Source of the DNA: Cellvibrionales bacterium UBA7375
GTDB taxonomy: Bacteria; Pseudomonadota; Gammaproteobacteria; Pseudomonadales; Porticoccaceae
DNA: 13,577 nucleotides
Direction: 5' to 3'
NCBI GenBank assembly: GCA_002469845.1
Contig: DKNZ01000077.1
Location: 46,988-60,564 of the forward strand
The notes below the pieces were generated by a model that did not search any database, was not told the DNA's origin, and was given only the letters and a program-made list of their open reading frames with translations. Position numbers and translations under genes: made by a program. Below, piece after piece: positions 1 through 7,248 of this stretch. Within the stretch, counting starts at the first letter, position 1; every line of letters begins with the position of its first letter.

Positions 1-9
1 AACAATATA

Positions 10-990
10 TTACGGTAGAAGATGGGCAACGCCCTCTTTTTCTTCTGTAAGCTCCTGCTCAGTAGCTGACATTTTGTCACGGGAGAAAGAATTAATATCT
101 AAACCCTGAACAATTTTCCAATCACCTGCTTCACAGATACAAGGGAAAGAAAAAATAAGGCCCTCAGAAATACCATAACTACCATCACTATATACGCCCA
201 TGCTGACCCAGTCACCTGATTCTGAACCTTTAACCCAAGTCCGCATATGTGCAATAGCTGCATTAGCCGCAGATGCTGCACTGGATGCGCCACGTGCTTT
301 AATTATAGCCGCTCCACGCTGTTGTACAGTAGGAATAAATTGATTTTCATACCAATCTTGATCAACCAAATCGATAGCTGACTGCCCATCAACCTTTGCA
401 TGATGTAAATCTGGGTATTGAGTTGCAGAATGATTGCCCCAGATGGTCATATTCTTAACATCATTAATTGACTTTCCCGCCTTTTCTGCGATTTGACTCA
501 TAGCTCGATTATGATCAAGTCTAGTCATGGCTGTAAATTGGCGAGGATTAATATCAGGGGCATTGCGCTGAGTGATAAGGGCATTAGTATTTGCAGGATT
601 ACCTACAACTAATACTTTGATATCACGGCTAGCATGATCATTAATTGCTTTACCCTGGGCTGAGAAAATAGCCGCATTAGCTTCCAAAAGATCTTTGCGC
701 TCCATGCCTGGGCCGCGAGGACGAGCACCCACAAGCAATGCGTAATCGGCATCTTTAAAAGCGATATCGGCTTGATCGGTGCAAACAATACCAGCCACTA
801 AAGGGAAGGCACAGTCTTCAAGCTCCATAGCGACACCATTAAGTGCATCAAGAGCGGGAGTAATTTCTAGCATTTGTAATATAACAGGCTGATTAGGGCC
901 TAACATTTCGCCAGCAGCTATGCGAAATAATAAGGAATAACTAATCTGTCCTGCAGCACCAGTAATGGTGACGCGAACGGGTGATGTCAC
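10..990 (-). CDS. mdh: Malate dehydrogenase (NAD-dependent, 326 aa)
   Basis: Cytosolic enzyme of the citric acid cycle that interconverts malate and oxaloacetate with NAD(H). The N-terminus has the Rossmann glycine motif GAAGQIS (residues 11-17). An acidic residue at the end of beta-2 (E42 in MLEITPA) fits NAD rather than NADP use. Substrate-binding arginines R92 and R98 lie in the mobile-loop motif RPRGPGMERKDLL, followed by NPANTNALI (131-139). The catalytic pair is D159 in RLDHNR and H187 in WGNHSATQYPD. The sequence resembles the longer, cytosolic-type MDH group of about 326-330 aa rather than the 312-aa enteric Mdh. The start is GTG, with GGAG about 8 nt upstream. It appears monocistronic: 124 nt separate it from the dUTPase gene upstream, and that gap contains a TATAAT element. 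Only 9 nt remain downstream, so its terminator is not visible. The family call is secure. Confidence 0.96.
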   Translation of the reverse strand: MTSPVRVTITGAAGQISYSLLFRIAAGEMLGPNQPVILQMLEITPALDALNGVAMELEDCAFPLVAGIVCTDQADIAFKDADYALLVGARPRGPGMERKDLLEANAAIFSAQGKAINDHASRDIKVLVVGNPANTNALITQRNAPDINPRQFTAMTRLDHNRAMSQIAEKAGKSINDVKNMTIWGNHSATQYPDLHHAKVDGQSAIDLVDQDWYENQFIPTVQQRGAAIIKARGASSAASAANAAIAHMRTWVKGSESGDWVSMGVYSDGSYGISEGLIFSFPCICEAGDWKIVQGLDINSFSRDKMSATEQELTEEKEGVAHLLP

Positions 991-1043
991 AGTTTGTCTC
1001 CAAAAAAATTGTTAAACTTGAGTGTGGCTACATAGAGTTGGAT

Positions 1044-1072
1044 ATTATAGTGCTCATTGAAAAAAAAGCACC
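1044..1072 (-). promoter_or_regulatory. Probable mdh promoter
   Basis: On the minus strand a perfect TATAAT lies at 1049-1044. At 17 bp spacing the -35 position reads GGTGCT (1072-1067), a poor match to TTGACA, with a T8 tract just inside it. The predicted start of transcription is near 1037, which gives a leader of about 46 nt before the GTG of mdh. The gap after the dUTPase gene supports separate transcription. The weak -35 suggests an activator or a different sigma preference, but this is inference. Confidence 0.45.
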
Positions 1073-1114
1073 CTAAAACCCAGCCTTGAACAATAGATTT
1101 ATTAAATTTGCCTA

Positions 1115-1735
1115 TTATTTACAGAGACTTTGATAAGTTGCTTTCATTTCGCTATAGAGATCATCTTTAAAGCTTGGCAAATTTGTATCAAGCTTGGCGA
1201 CAATCTCCACAAGATGTTCGTTATCTTCCTTACCGCCCCACTGCTTATGATAGCTTCCATCCTGATATCCATGATCCTGCCTAAAGAAATTCAAAACATT
1301 TTTACCCACATAGGCAATATACAACTGATCAAACTGCATATTGATTCCTTTGACCAAACCGACAAAGCCATTAACATCAAAATCTTTGGTCACTAATGTA
1401 TTAGTAGTAAATTGCTCTAGGTTGATAGCAAAATCACCGCTGGCTTCTACTTCATCAAAGGCTTTGATAACTGAGTCAGAAATATCATCAAGCGTATGAT
1501 CTTTAAGCAATAATAAGCTTAAGCCAAAGTGCCATATATCAACCAGTTCTAAAGCAATCTGATTTACATCAGGTTGCTGTTTTTTCCACCACTTCCAACC
1601 GTGATGATCCAGTAGCTCAGCGCATTCGATCCATATGGCACGATACCATTCAAAATTCTGCTGGCGCCAGTCTTTATTTACTTTTGCGTTCATACTATCT
1701 TGAAGTTCTAACATGGTTAAAATTTGTTGCTTCAT
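1115..1735 (-). CDS. Dimeric all-alpha dUTPase (dUTPase_2 family, 206 aa)
   Basis: Probable dUTP diphosphatase, hydrolysing dUTP to dUMP and PPi. This keeps uracil out of DNA and supplies dUMP for thymidylate synthesis. The protein is all-helical and belongs to the all-alpha NTP pyrophosphatase superfamily, unrelated to the trimeric beta-rich Dut of E. coli. The metal-binding signature is visible: E37 and E40 in WIECAELLDHHGWKWWK, then E63 and D66 in ELVDIWHF. The C-terminal nucleotide-recognition segment contains YVGKNVLNFFRQDHGYQDG (about 142-160), then the W and EDN of QWGGKEDN, as in the dimeric dUTPase/dCTPase family. It is the last gene of a seven-gene unit, 9 nt after the MBL hydrolase, with AAGGA before its ATG. 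Activity on dCTP cannot be excluded from sequence. Confidence 0.88.
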   Translation of the reverse strand: MKQQILTMLELQDSMNAKVNKDWRQQNFEWYRAIWIECAELLDHHGWKWWKKQQPDVNQIALELVDIWHFGLSLLLLKDHTLDDISDSVIKAFDEVEASGDFAINLEQFTTNTLVTKDFDVNGFVGLVKGINMQFDQLYIAYVGKNVLNFFRQDHGYQDGSYHKQWGGKEDNEHLVEIVAKLDTNLPSFKDDLYSEMKATYQSLCK

Positions 1736-1744
1736 AATTTTTCC

Positions 1745-2398
1745 TTAGTCGCGAACAAAGCCATTTGTGACTTTTTCATTGCCAATTGTTGTATTAGGGC
1801 CATGCCCAGTTACTACTACCGCCTCATCATCAAGACTGTAGATTCTTTCTTTTATTGAGGTAACAATTTGATCAAAATTACCACCGGGAAGATCCGTACG
1901 ACCAATACTACCTAAAAATAAGGTATCACCGGCAATTAATGTTTTATATTGCTCAAACCAAAAACTGATGGATCCCGGTGTATGTCCAGGAGTATGAATT
2001 GCTACACCACCACAACAGTCAAGTGCCTGATCGTCATGAAGATAGTGATCGGGATCAGGTAATGATACCGACGGCACGCCAAACATGGCACATTGTTGCT
2101 CAACCATATCCCATAAAAACTGATCCGATTCATGCAGAAATATAGGTGCACCCGTGGCTTTTTTAATCTCACCAGCCGCTAGGATATGATCCAAATGGGC
2201 ATGGGTATGAATAATAGCAACGACGGTTAAATTCAGTTCGTTTAATAACGCCAGTATTTGATCAGCATCACCACCAGGATCAATCACCAATGCGCGCCCA
2301 GAAACTGAATCTCCAATCACCGAACAATTACACTGAAGCGAGCCAACAGGAAAAGTCCTTATAATAAACTGTGATTGGTCTGGTTGATTGTCCGACAT
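1745..2398 (-). CDS. Metallo-beta-lactamase-fold hydrolase, glyoxalase II-like (217 aa)
   Basis: Small cytosolic metallohydrolase of the metallo-beta-lactamase superfamily, close in layout to YcbL/GloB-type thioester hydrolases. The signature HAHLDH (H66, H68, D70, H71) is complete. So are the remaining metal ligands H139 (TPGHTPG), D158 (AGDTLF) and H199 (TGHGP), giving a binuclear site that is most likely Zn or Fe. At 217 aa it lacks the C-terminal substrate-binding helical domain of full glyoxalase II (about 250 aa), so it matches the short YcbL-like forms. The true substrate is unknown; a glutathione thioester such as S-lactoylglutathione is a guess from the family. The gene lies 12 nt after tatD and 9 nt before the dUTPase gene, in the same operon. 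No signal peptide is seen. It is not an antibiotic resistance enzyme by these features. Confidence 0.88.
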   Translation of the reverse strand: MSDNQPDQSQFIIRTFPVGSLQCNCSVIGDSVSGRALVIDPGGDADQILALLNELNLTVVAIIHTHAHLDHILAAGEIKKATGAPIFLHESDQFLWDMVEQQCAMFGVPSVSLPDPDHYLHDDQALDCCGGVAIHTPGHTPGSISFWFEQYKTLIAGDTLFLGSIGRTDLPGGNFDQIVTSIKERIYSLDDEAVVVTGHGPNTTIGNEKVTNGFVRD

Positions 2399-2410
2399 AC
2401 TAAAATTCTT

Positions 2411-3187
2411 TTATTGACTTAACTTAAATAACCTAAAGAAATTCTGAGTGGTAGTCTCAGCTAATTGTTCAATACTAATACCCTTTATGTCCGCTACACA
2501 TTGGGCAACTTCATAAACGTTTTTTGGCTCATTCTGTTTTCCGCGATAAGGCACGGGTGCCAGCCATGGAGAATCAGTCTCAACCAATATCCTATCAAGT
2601 GGAATTTTTTTCACAACCTCACGAAGATCGCCAGCATTTTTAAAGGTAACAATACCTGAAAAAGAGATATAAAACCCAAACTCCATGGCTGCCTTTGCCA
2701 TTTCCCATGTTTCAGTAAAACAATGTAATACGCCAGCCGAATCTGATTGATGTTGTTTTAATAAGTCAATTGTCTGTTCGCGAGCATCTCGCGTATGAAC
2801 AATAACCGGCTTTTCTGCCTGTTTTGAGGCTAATAAGTGACGGGTAAAGCTTTCGTACTGCCAATCATAACTATCAGCGCTATAAAAATTATCCAGACCC
2901 GTTTCACCAACAGCTATCACTTTGGGTAGTTTGGCCAAATCAACCAGCTCTTCAACCGTTGGTAAAGGTAACTCTTCGTCCTGTAAAGGGTGAACACCGA
3001 CTGAGGAATAAATATGATCATATTTTGCTGTAACCTCAGTTAGAGATTTTGAGCTGTCAAGGTCAACTGCGACTGTTAAAAGATGTGATATTCCACGCGC
3101 CTTAGCATCAGATATAACAGCCTCGATACCACCCTCTCGATTTGAGAGATCTAAACGATCAAGATGGCAGTGTGAGTCGACTAGCAT
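2411..3187 (-). CDS. tatD: TatD-family metal-dependent DNase (258 aa)
   Basis: TIM-barrel metallohydrolase of the TatD/YcfH family. Family members are 3'-5' exonucleases or AP endonucleases linked to DNA repair, and to D-aminoacyl-tRNA metabolism in some cases. All expected metal ligands are present: H6 and H8 (VDSHCHLD), E95 (GETGLDNFY), H131 (PVIVHTRDA), H155 (VLHCF) and D205 (VETDSPWLAP). Length matches the 255-265 aa typical of the YcfH group. Position just downstream of holB (7 nt gap) is that of E. coli ycfH, so this is probably the YcfH/TatD-like paralogue of the fab-holB cluster rather than TatD of the tat operon; the symbol is used loosely. The ATG is preceded by AGGT. In Pseudomonas a pilZ gene lies between holB and tatD; it is absent here. 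Confidence 0.92.
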   Translation of the reverse strand: MLVDSHCHLDRLDLSNREGGIEAVISDAKARGISHLLTVAVDLDSSKSLTEVTAKYDHIYSSVGVHPLQDEELPLPTVEELVDLAKLPKVIAVGETGLDNFYSADSYDWQYESFTRHLLASKQAEKPVIVHTRDAREQTIDLLKQHQSDSAGVLHCFTETWEMAKAAMEFGFYISFSGIVTFKNAGDLREVVKKIPLDRILVETDSPWLAPVPYRGKQNEPKNVYEVAQCVADIKGISIEQLAETTTQNFFRLFKLSQ

Positions 3188-3194
3188 GTTTTAC

Positions 3195-4160
3195 CTATCT
3201 TTGGCTCTGAAAAATCTGCGCCCATTCTATAAACAACTCTTCCCAAAGTAACTGAGTATTTATATTGGCGCTAGACAGTAACCAAGCCCTTGCTTGTATT
3301 AATTTGTCTAAAAATAAAAAAAGTGCAGGGTTAGGCTTATTTTGCAATTCACCCACAATCAAACGATGAACATAACTTAAAATCCAATCAATTAGATCAT
3401 CAGGCGGGTATTTTTGACAGGCCTGAGCGACTAAAAGAGGCGTCTCATTAGCATGACGCATTGCATCCAATAGAGCTTCAACCTGTTGCCTATTTTCAAG
3501 CCCATCTCCCTGAATATAATCCAATGCAAGCAGTGGTAACCCATTAGCAATTTCCAAGACCTCATCAATATTCACCTGTTTACCCTCAGCTTTCCCAGAC
3601 AACCACTGAGAGGCAATTTCTTTTGAGGGAACCGATAAAGATTCAATTTGGCATCGACTACGAATAGTCGTTGGTACAACGCTTAATCTATTAGAAATTA
3701 AAATAAGTATGGTATTAGCCTCAGGCTCTTCTAAGCTTTTTAAAAGGGCATTAGCAGCGTTTCTATTCATTGAATCTGCAGGGTTAATAACTACAACCTT
3801 CCAACCGCCCTGTTGAGATGTTTTAACCACAGATTCACAGAGTTTTCGGATTTGCTTAACTAAGATTTGCTTTCCCTTTTCTTCTGGGGCTACATAAAAG
3901 AAATCTGGGTGAGTACCGGCAGCAAGCGTTAAACAACCACTACAACGACCACAGGCAACACCTGACTGTACATTGGTACAGAGCAATCTATAGGCCATAG
4001 AATAAGCCAAACTTTCAGCCCCAACTCCCTCAAGAGCATTTAGCATTATGGCGTGAGGTAATCTCTGACTATCAATACGATCATTAAAGGATTGCCAAAA
4101 CTCTCCATGCCACGGTAACGGCAGCAGATAATCCTTTAAATTGATAGTGGTTTCAGACAC
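3195..4160 (-). CDS. holB: DNA polymerase III delta' subunit (321 aa)
   Basis: Delta' subunit of the clamp-loader complex, which opens the beta sliding clamp and places it on primed DNA. It has a AAA+ fold without ATPase activity: the P-loop region reads EGVGAES (44-50), lacking the lysine of a Walker A motif. The zinc-binding module has four cysteines (C61, C70, C73, C76). The sensor and arginine-finger region reads NALLKSLEEPE (137-147) and ends in the SRC motif (168-170), the trans-acting arginine finger of delta'. The C-terminal half is a helical domain typical of clamp-loader subunits. The start is GTG, only 7 nt after the tmk stop and without a clear Shine-Dalgarno sequence, so translational coupling to tmk is likely. 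A nearby ATG (4167-4165) is out of frame. The family call is secure; the exact start is less so. Confidence 0.94.
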   Translation of the reverse strand: MSETTINLKDYLLPLPWHGEFWQSFNDRIDSQRLPHAIMLNALEGVGAESLAYSMAYRLLCTNVQSGVACGRCSGCLTLAAGTHPDFFYVAPEEKGKQILVKQIRKLCESVVKTSQQGGWKVVVINPADSMNRNAANALLKSLEEPEANTILILISNRLSVVPTTIRSRCQIESLSVPSKEIASQWLSGKAEGKQVNIDEVLEIANGLPLLALDYIQGDGLENRQQVEALLDAMRHANETPLLVAQACQKYPPDDLIDWILSYVHRLIVGELQNKPNPALFLFLDKLIQARAWLLSSANINTQLLWEELFIEWAQIFQSQR

Positions 4161-4167
4161 AGAAACA

Positions 4168-4803
4168 TTACCCGTTATGATCAGTAGTTAAAAAGTTATT
4201 GAGGGTATAGGCAATTTGTTGTTGCACAAACTCTAAGGTTTTAGAAGCATCGATAATTTTATAGCGCTGTGGATTTTGTTCAGCCATCGATAAATAAGCA
4301 TTGCGCACTCGATTAAAAAAATCTGTTTTTTCAAGCTCAAACCGATCCGGCTCACTGCGTTTACCTGCACGTTCTAAACCTAACTCAACAGGCACATCAA
4401 GCACTAGGGTTAAATCGGGACGCATACTAGCATGAACCATAGTTTCCAGACTGGCTATTAGTTCATTGCCCATTTCACGCCCAGCGCCTTGATAGGCATA
4501 GGTAGCATCGGTAAATCGATCACAAAGCACCCAATTACCCGCTGCTAGCTGGGGTTCAATAACCTGATCAATATGCTGTGCTCTACCGGCAAACATCATC
4601 AATAGCTCGGCTTTACTGCAGACCTTTTCCTCTCTATTAGCCAGAAGTAACTCTCGAATTTCTTCTGCCAATGGCGTACCACCTGGTTCGCGAGTACTAA
4701 CAAAAGAAATATGATTGGTATCTAACCACTGCTTAATATATTCAATATTAGTGGTTTTACCGACTCCCTCGGTGCCTTCGATAGTTATAAACCTGCCTCT
4801 CAT
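4168..4803 (-). CDS. tmk: Thymidylate kinase (211 aa)
   Basis: Phosphorylates dTMP to dTDP with ATP, an essential step to dTTP in both de novo and salvage routes. The P-loop EGTEGVGKTT occupies residues 9-18. The substrate-binding motif REPGGTPLAEEIRELLL follows near 38-54, and the DRF motif (VLCDRFTDATYAYQG) is in mid-protein. The LID region (ERAGKRSEPDRFE) carries basic residues, as in the E. coli-type (class II) enzymes, which donate catalytic arginine from the LID. Length is standard. The gene lies 19 nt after mltG and 7 nt before holB, the same order as in E. coli. A weak AGGT element precedes the ATG. With the dUTPase at the end of the operon, the unit encodes enzymes on both sides of thymidylate synthase. 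Confidence 0.96.
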   Translation of the reverse strand: MRGRFITIEGTEGVGKTTNIEYIKQWLDTNHISFVSTREPGGTPLAEEIRELLLANREEKVCSKAELLMMFAGRAQHIDQVIEPQLAAGNWVLCDRFTDATYAYQGAGREMGNELIASLETMVHASMRPDLTLVLDVPVELGLERAGKRSEPDRFELEKTDFFNRVRNAYLSMAEQNPQRYKIIDASKTLEFVQQQIAYTLNNFLTTDHNG

Positions 4804-4822
4804 AGATACCTAACTCTGACTA

Positions 4823-5881
4823 TTATGGTTGTTGGGGTGTCGATTGATAATTTTTAACACGCTGATCAATTTGAAACTTACGAACTGCCTCTTGATGCTC
4901 ACTTATAGTATCAGAAAAATGATGGCTACCATCACCTCGGGCAACAAAATATAAACTTGAACCAGATTTTGGATGAAGTGCTGCTTCAATTGATGCCAAA
5001 CCCGGCATAGCAATGGGTGTTGGTGGCAACCCGTAGATCCTATAAGTATTGTAGGCAGTGTAGGCCCTTAGATCACGTAGACGAATATTGCCATCATAGT
5101 CGTCACCCATCCCATAAATCACTGTAGGATCAGTTTGCAGACGCATTCCCTGTTTTAAACGGCGAACAAATACACCGGAAATTTCAGTTCTTTCATTGGC
5201 CTGACCGGTTTCTTTTTCGATAATCGACGCCATAATTAAAGCCTCATAAGAAGTGGTATAGGGCAAATTATCGTCTTTTGACTTCCACGCAATATCCAAT
5301 TCGGCTCGCATACGCTTATGAGCCTGTTTTAAGAGAGTAAAAATAGTCGTGTTTTTACTGTAGTAATAAGTATCCGGGAAAAACCAACCCTCAGGGTGAT
5401 ATAAATCAATACCTGCTTGATCAAGCAATTGCCTATGATTCAAATCATTGATAACCGCAAATTGTGGAATCTCAGCCAATTTTGATAGCCACTGATTAAA
5501 AGACCAACCCTCTGGAAATGTAATACTATGCTGAGCAATATGACCTTGGCCAAATTTCTCCATCAAAGTTTTTGCTGTATCCGATGAAGAAATCCAATAG
5601 TCACCAGCTTTCACCTGATGCTTATTCAAGACTCGAGCCCAGCTAGTGACTAAAAAAGCAGAAGATAATATTTTTTTATGGCTAAGTTCGTCATTGACTC
5701 GTTTCAGGTTGGTGCCCTTTTCAATCGAGAATAGATACCTATTTTTAGAATCTAATTGCAGTTCGTTAGATAGATTGACAGGCGCATTTAATATAGAACA
5801 TAGAAAATAATAACTTGTCCCTATAAAAACAAGGAAAGCAAGACAAGATCCAACTAAGACAAGAGATTCAATTTTTTTCAT
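4823..5881 (-). CDS. mltG: Endolytic murein transglycosylase MltG (YceG-like, 352 aa)
   Basis: Inner-membrane lytic transglycosylase that cleaves nascent glycan strands and acts as a terminase setting peptidoglycan strand length. A single N-terminal transmembrane segment (about residues 7-30) anchors it, with the rest in the periplasm. A LysM-like subdomain follows (about 50-100: FSIEKGTNLKRVNDELSHKK). The catalytic YceG domain includes the active-site glutamate E222 in ASIIEKETG, equivalent to E218 of E. coli MltG. Other conserved stretches are RLQTDPTVIYG, YNTYRIYGLPPTPI and the end motif GDGSHHFSDTISEH. The ATG overlaps the pabC stop in an ATGA arrangement, implying translational coupling. 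Length is within the family range of about 330-350 aa. In E. coli it likewise lies between pabC and tmk. Confidence 0.95.
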   Translation of the reverse strand: MKKIESLVLVGSCLAFLVFIGTSYYFLCSILNAPVNLSNELQLDSKNRYLFSIEKGTNLKRVNDELSHKKILSSAFLVTSWARVLNKHQVKAGDYWISSSDTAKTLMEKFGQGHIAQHSITFPEGWSFNQWLSKLAEIPQFAVINDLNHRQLLDQAGIDLYHPEGWFFPDTYYYSKNTTIFTLLKQAHKRMRAELDIAWKSKDDNLPYTTSYEALIMASIIEKETGQANERTEISGVFVRRLKQGMRLQTDPTVIYGMGDDYDGNIRLRDLRAYTAYNTYRIYGLPPTPIAMPGLASIEAALHPKSGSSLYFVARGDGSHHFSDTISEHQEAVRKFQIDQRVKNYQSTPQQP

Positions 5882-6762
5882 TGATACTGGGGATATAACT
5901 CAATTAGCTTACGTCTAAGCATAAGAGTTTGCTGATCTGTTGGCAAAGACTTAAACAACTGATTGCCGTGGTTATAAATAGAACCAACCTTAGCAAGCCC
6001 TTTAATTGAATTACATAGCAATAAACTTTCGCTCTCAGCCAGTTCAGACATGGTTATTAGTGAAACACTCACTGGAATATTACAAGCAGGAAAAATTTCT
6101 TCAAGCATCAGTGATCTCATAACGCCAGCAACACCTGCTTGGTCCACACAAGGAGTTATCCATCGATCTGCCGTTTTGATAAAAACATTTCCAGATACAG
6201 CCTCAATCAAATGCCCAGACTGGCTAGACATTAAACCCTCATGATAATTATCACAGGTCCATTCATTGCGCGCTAGAATTTGATCTAATCTATTTAGATG
6301 CTTAATCCCCGCTAAAGGATGATTGATGGGTAATTTATGCTCACAAAAGCGTACATTGATAGCTTGATTGCGATAATCTGCGATATCCTTGGGCAAGTTG
6401 GAATAACTACAAACAACCCTAGGTTCAATGGTGTCAGGTGATTTATAACCACGACCCCCCGTACCCGCAGTGATAATAACCTTAACGACACCCTGGACAA
6501 TAGACTGCCCTTTTAACTGATCTAGAAATAGCTGAACATAGTTATAGATAAGATCAGATTTAATAGGGATATTAAGAGCATTCGAACCCCTATTAAGCCG
6601 ACTAAGATGACGATCAAATAATGGAAGCGTTGATTGATGCATTAGAATGGTTTCGAACAAACCATGACCATAGCTCAAACCCCGATCATCAAGAATATTT
6701 AAAGGAAGGCTATCAGCAATTGGCTGACCATTTAGACTGTAATAAGATTTTGAAGTTGTCAT
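5878..6762 (-). CDS. pabC: Aminodeoxychorismate lyase (294 aa)
   Basis: PLP-dependent fold-type IV enzyme that converts 4-amino-4-deoxychorismate to p-aminobenzoate and pyruvate in folate synthesis. Visible features are the N-terminal DDRGLSYGHGLFET block and a phosphate-binding AGTGGRGY segment. The PLP-binding lysine lies in the PLAGIKHLNRLDQ motif, near residue 154, and matches the E. coli PabC block. The family also includes branched-chain and D-amino-acid aminotransferases, but the KHLNRLDQ block and the position before mltG favour PabC. I chose the ATG at 6762; a TTG two codons upstream (6768) is also open. Neither has a strong Shine-Dalgarno sequence. The gene follows the acpP terminator, so it needs its own promoter or read-through; only weak -10-like elements are seen (for example CATAAT near 6797). 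fabF, which normally precedes pabC, is missing. Confidence 0.92.
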   Translation of the reverse strand: MTTSKSYYSLNGQPIADSLPLNILDDRGLSYGHGLFETILMHQSTLPLFDRHLSRLNRGSNALNIPIKSDLIYNYVQLFLDQLKGQSIVQGVVKVIITAGTGGRGYKSPDTIEPRVVCSYSNLPKDIADYRNQAINVRFCEHKLPINHPLAGIKHLNRLDQILARNEWTCDNYHEGLMSSQSGHLIEAVSGNVFIKTADRWITPCVDQAGVAGVMRSLMLEEIFPACNIPVSVSLITMSELAESESLLLCNSIKGLAKVGSIYNHGNQLFKSLPTDQQTLMLRRKLIELYPQYQ

Positions 6763-6815
6763 AGCCAATAATAATAACTTATATTAAGGTCATTATGACA
6801 AATATTGGGCACATA

Positions 6816-6847
6816 AAAAAACCGCCCCCAATTGGGAGCGGTTTTTT
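6816..6847 (-). terminator. Intrinsic terminator after acpP
   Basis: Near-perfect inverted repeat of 14 bp arms around an AATT loop (6830-6833), 12 nt beyond the acpP stop. In leftward RNA the stem begins with six A, continues as CCGCUCCC, and its other arm ends in a run of at least six U. The single imperfect position (6826/6837) is a G-U wobble in leftward RNA but a C-A mismatch in rightward RNA. This argues that it works on acpP transcripts. It isolates acpP from pabC. Confidence 0.93.
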
Positions 6848-6859
6848 CGTAAATCGGAA

Positions 6860-7093
6860 TTACCCGTTGGCTTGAATATAATCAACCGCATCTTTAACAG
6901 TAGCGATCTTTTCAGCATCTTCATCGGGAATTTCAGCGTCAAATTCCTCTTCTAGGGCCATAATCAATTCAACAGTATCCAGTGAATCCGCCCCTAGGTC
7001 TTCAACAAAAGATGAAGTTGATTGTATATCATCTTCTTTAACGCCAAGTTGCTCAGCGACCATTTTAATTACGCGTTCTTCAATGTTACTCAT
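6860..7093 (-). CDS. acpP: Acyl carrier protein (77 aa)
   Basis: Small acidic cytosolic protein that carries growing acyl chains on a 4'-phosphopantetheine arm during fatty acid and phospholipid synthesis. The attachment serine is S37 in the classic DLGADSLDTVELIMALE motif. Helix II after it is the partner-recognition helix, rich in acidic residues. Length is 77 aa, near the usual 78. An excellent ribosome binding site, AAGGAG about 10 nt from the ATG, fits its high expression. The gene has a 155-bp upstream gap with promoter-like elements and a strong terminator immediately downstream, so it can be made as an abundant monocistronic mRNA as well as from the fab operon. In E. coli and Pseudomonas fabF follows acpP; here there is only the terminator and then pabC. 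Confidence 0.98.
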   Translation of the reverse strand: MSNIEERVIKMVAEQLGVKEDDIQSTSSFVEDLGADSLDTVELIMALEEEFDAEIPDEDAEKIATVKDAVDYIQANG

Positions 7094-7170
7094 CGTTGTA
7101 TATCTCCTTTCAAGGAATAAGATGTTTCAAAAACTAAGGTTTAACTTAATTTAGCAAAACTTTATGCTAA

Positions 7171-7245
7171 GGGCGCGCATTTTACCGCACAAATATCAAA
7201 ATACTAGTAGCTAGAACAAAAAAAATGACAATTTAAGAAAAAAAA
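7171..7245 (-). promoter_or_regulatory. Probable acpP promoter with upstream A-tracts
   Basis: On the minus strand a TAAAAT -10-like element (7184-7179) is followed by a GC-only discriminator (7178-7171, GCGCGCCC). The predicted transcript would start near 7172, about 79 nt before acpP. The -35 position at 17 bp spacing is poor (CTAGTA). Two eight-base A/T tracts at 7218-7225 and 7238-7245 lie upstream, 20 bp apart, roughly where an UP element would contact the RNA polymerase alpha subunit. GC-rich discriminators are known to favour stringent (ppGpp) control. Assignment is by pattern only. Confidence 0.4.
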
Positions 7246-7248
7246 TGC

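Noticed and set aside
1050..1071. GTGCT/AGCAC inverted repeat between mdh and the dUTPase gene, considered as a terminator
   Set aside because: The A/T run lies in the 12-nt loop rather than after the stem, and the stem is only 5 bp; it also overlaps the mdh promoter.
1130..1396. 88-codon rightward open frame inside the dUTPase gene
   Set aside because: It is the opposite strand of a gene with complete family motifs, has no recognisable domain and lacks a convincing ribosome binding site.
1745..2398. Possible antibiotic-resistance beta-lactamase
   Set aside because: It has the metallo-beta-lactamase fold motifs but no signal peptide, and matches the short glyoxalase II/YcbL-type housekeeping group.
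6735..6800. Promoter for pabC
   Set aside because: Only isolated -10-like hexamers are seen (CATAAT, TATAAG), without a matching -35; mentioned in the gene entry but not called as a feature.
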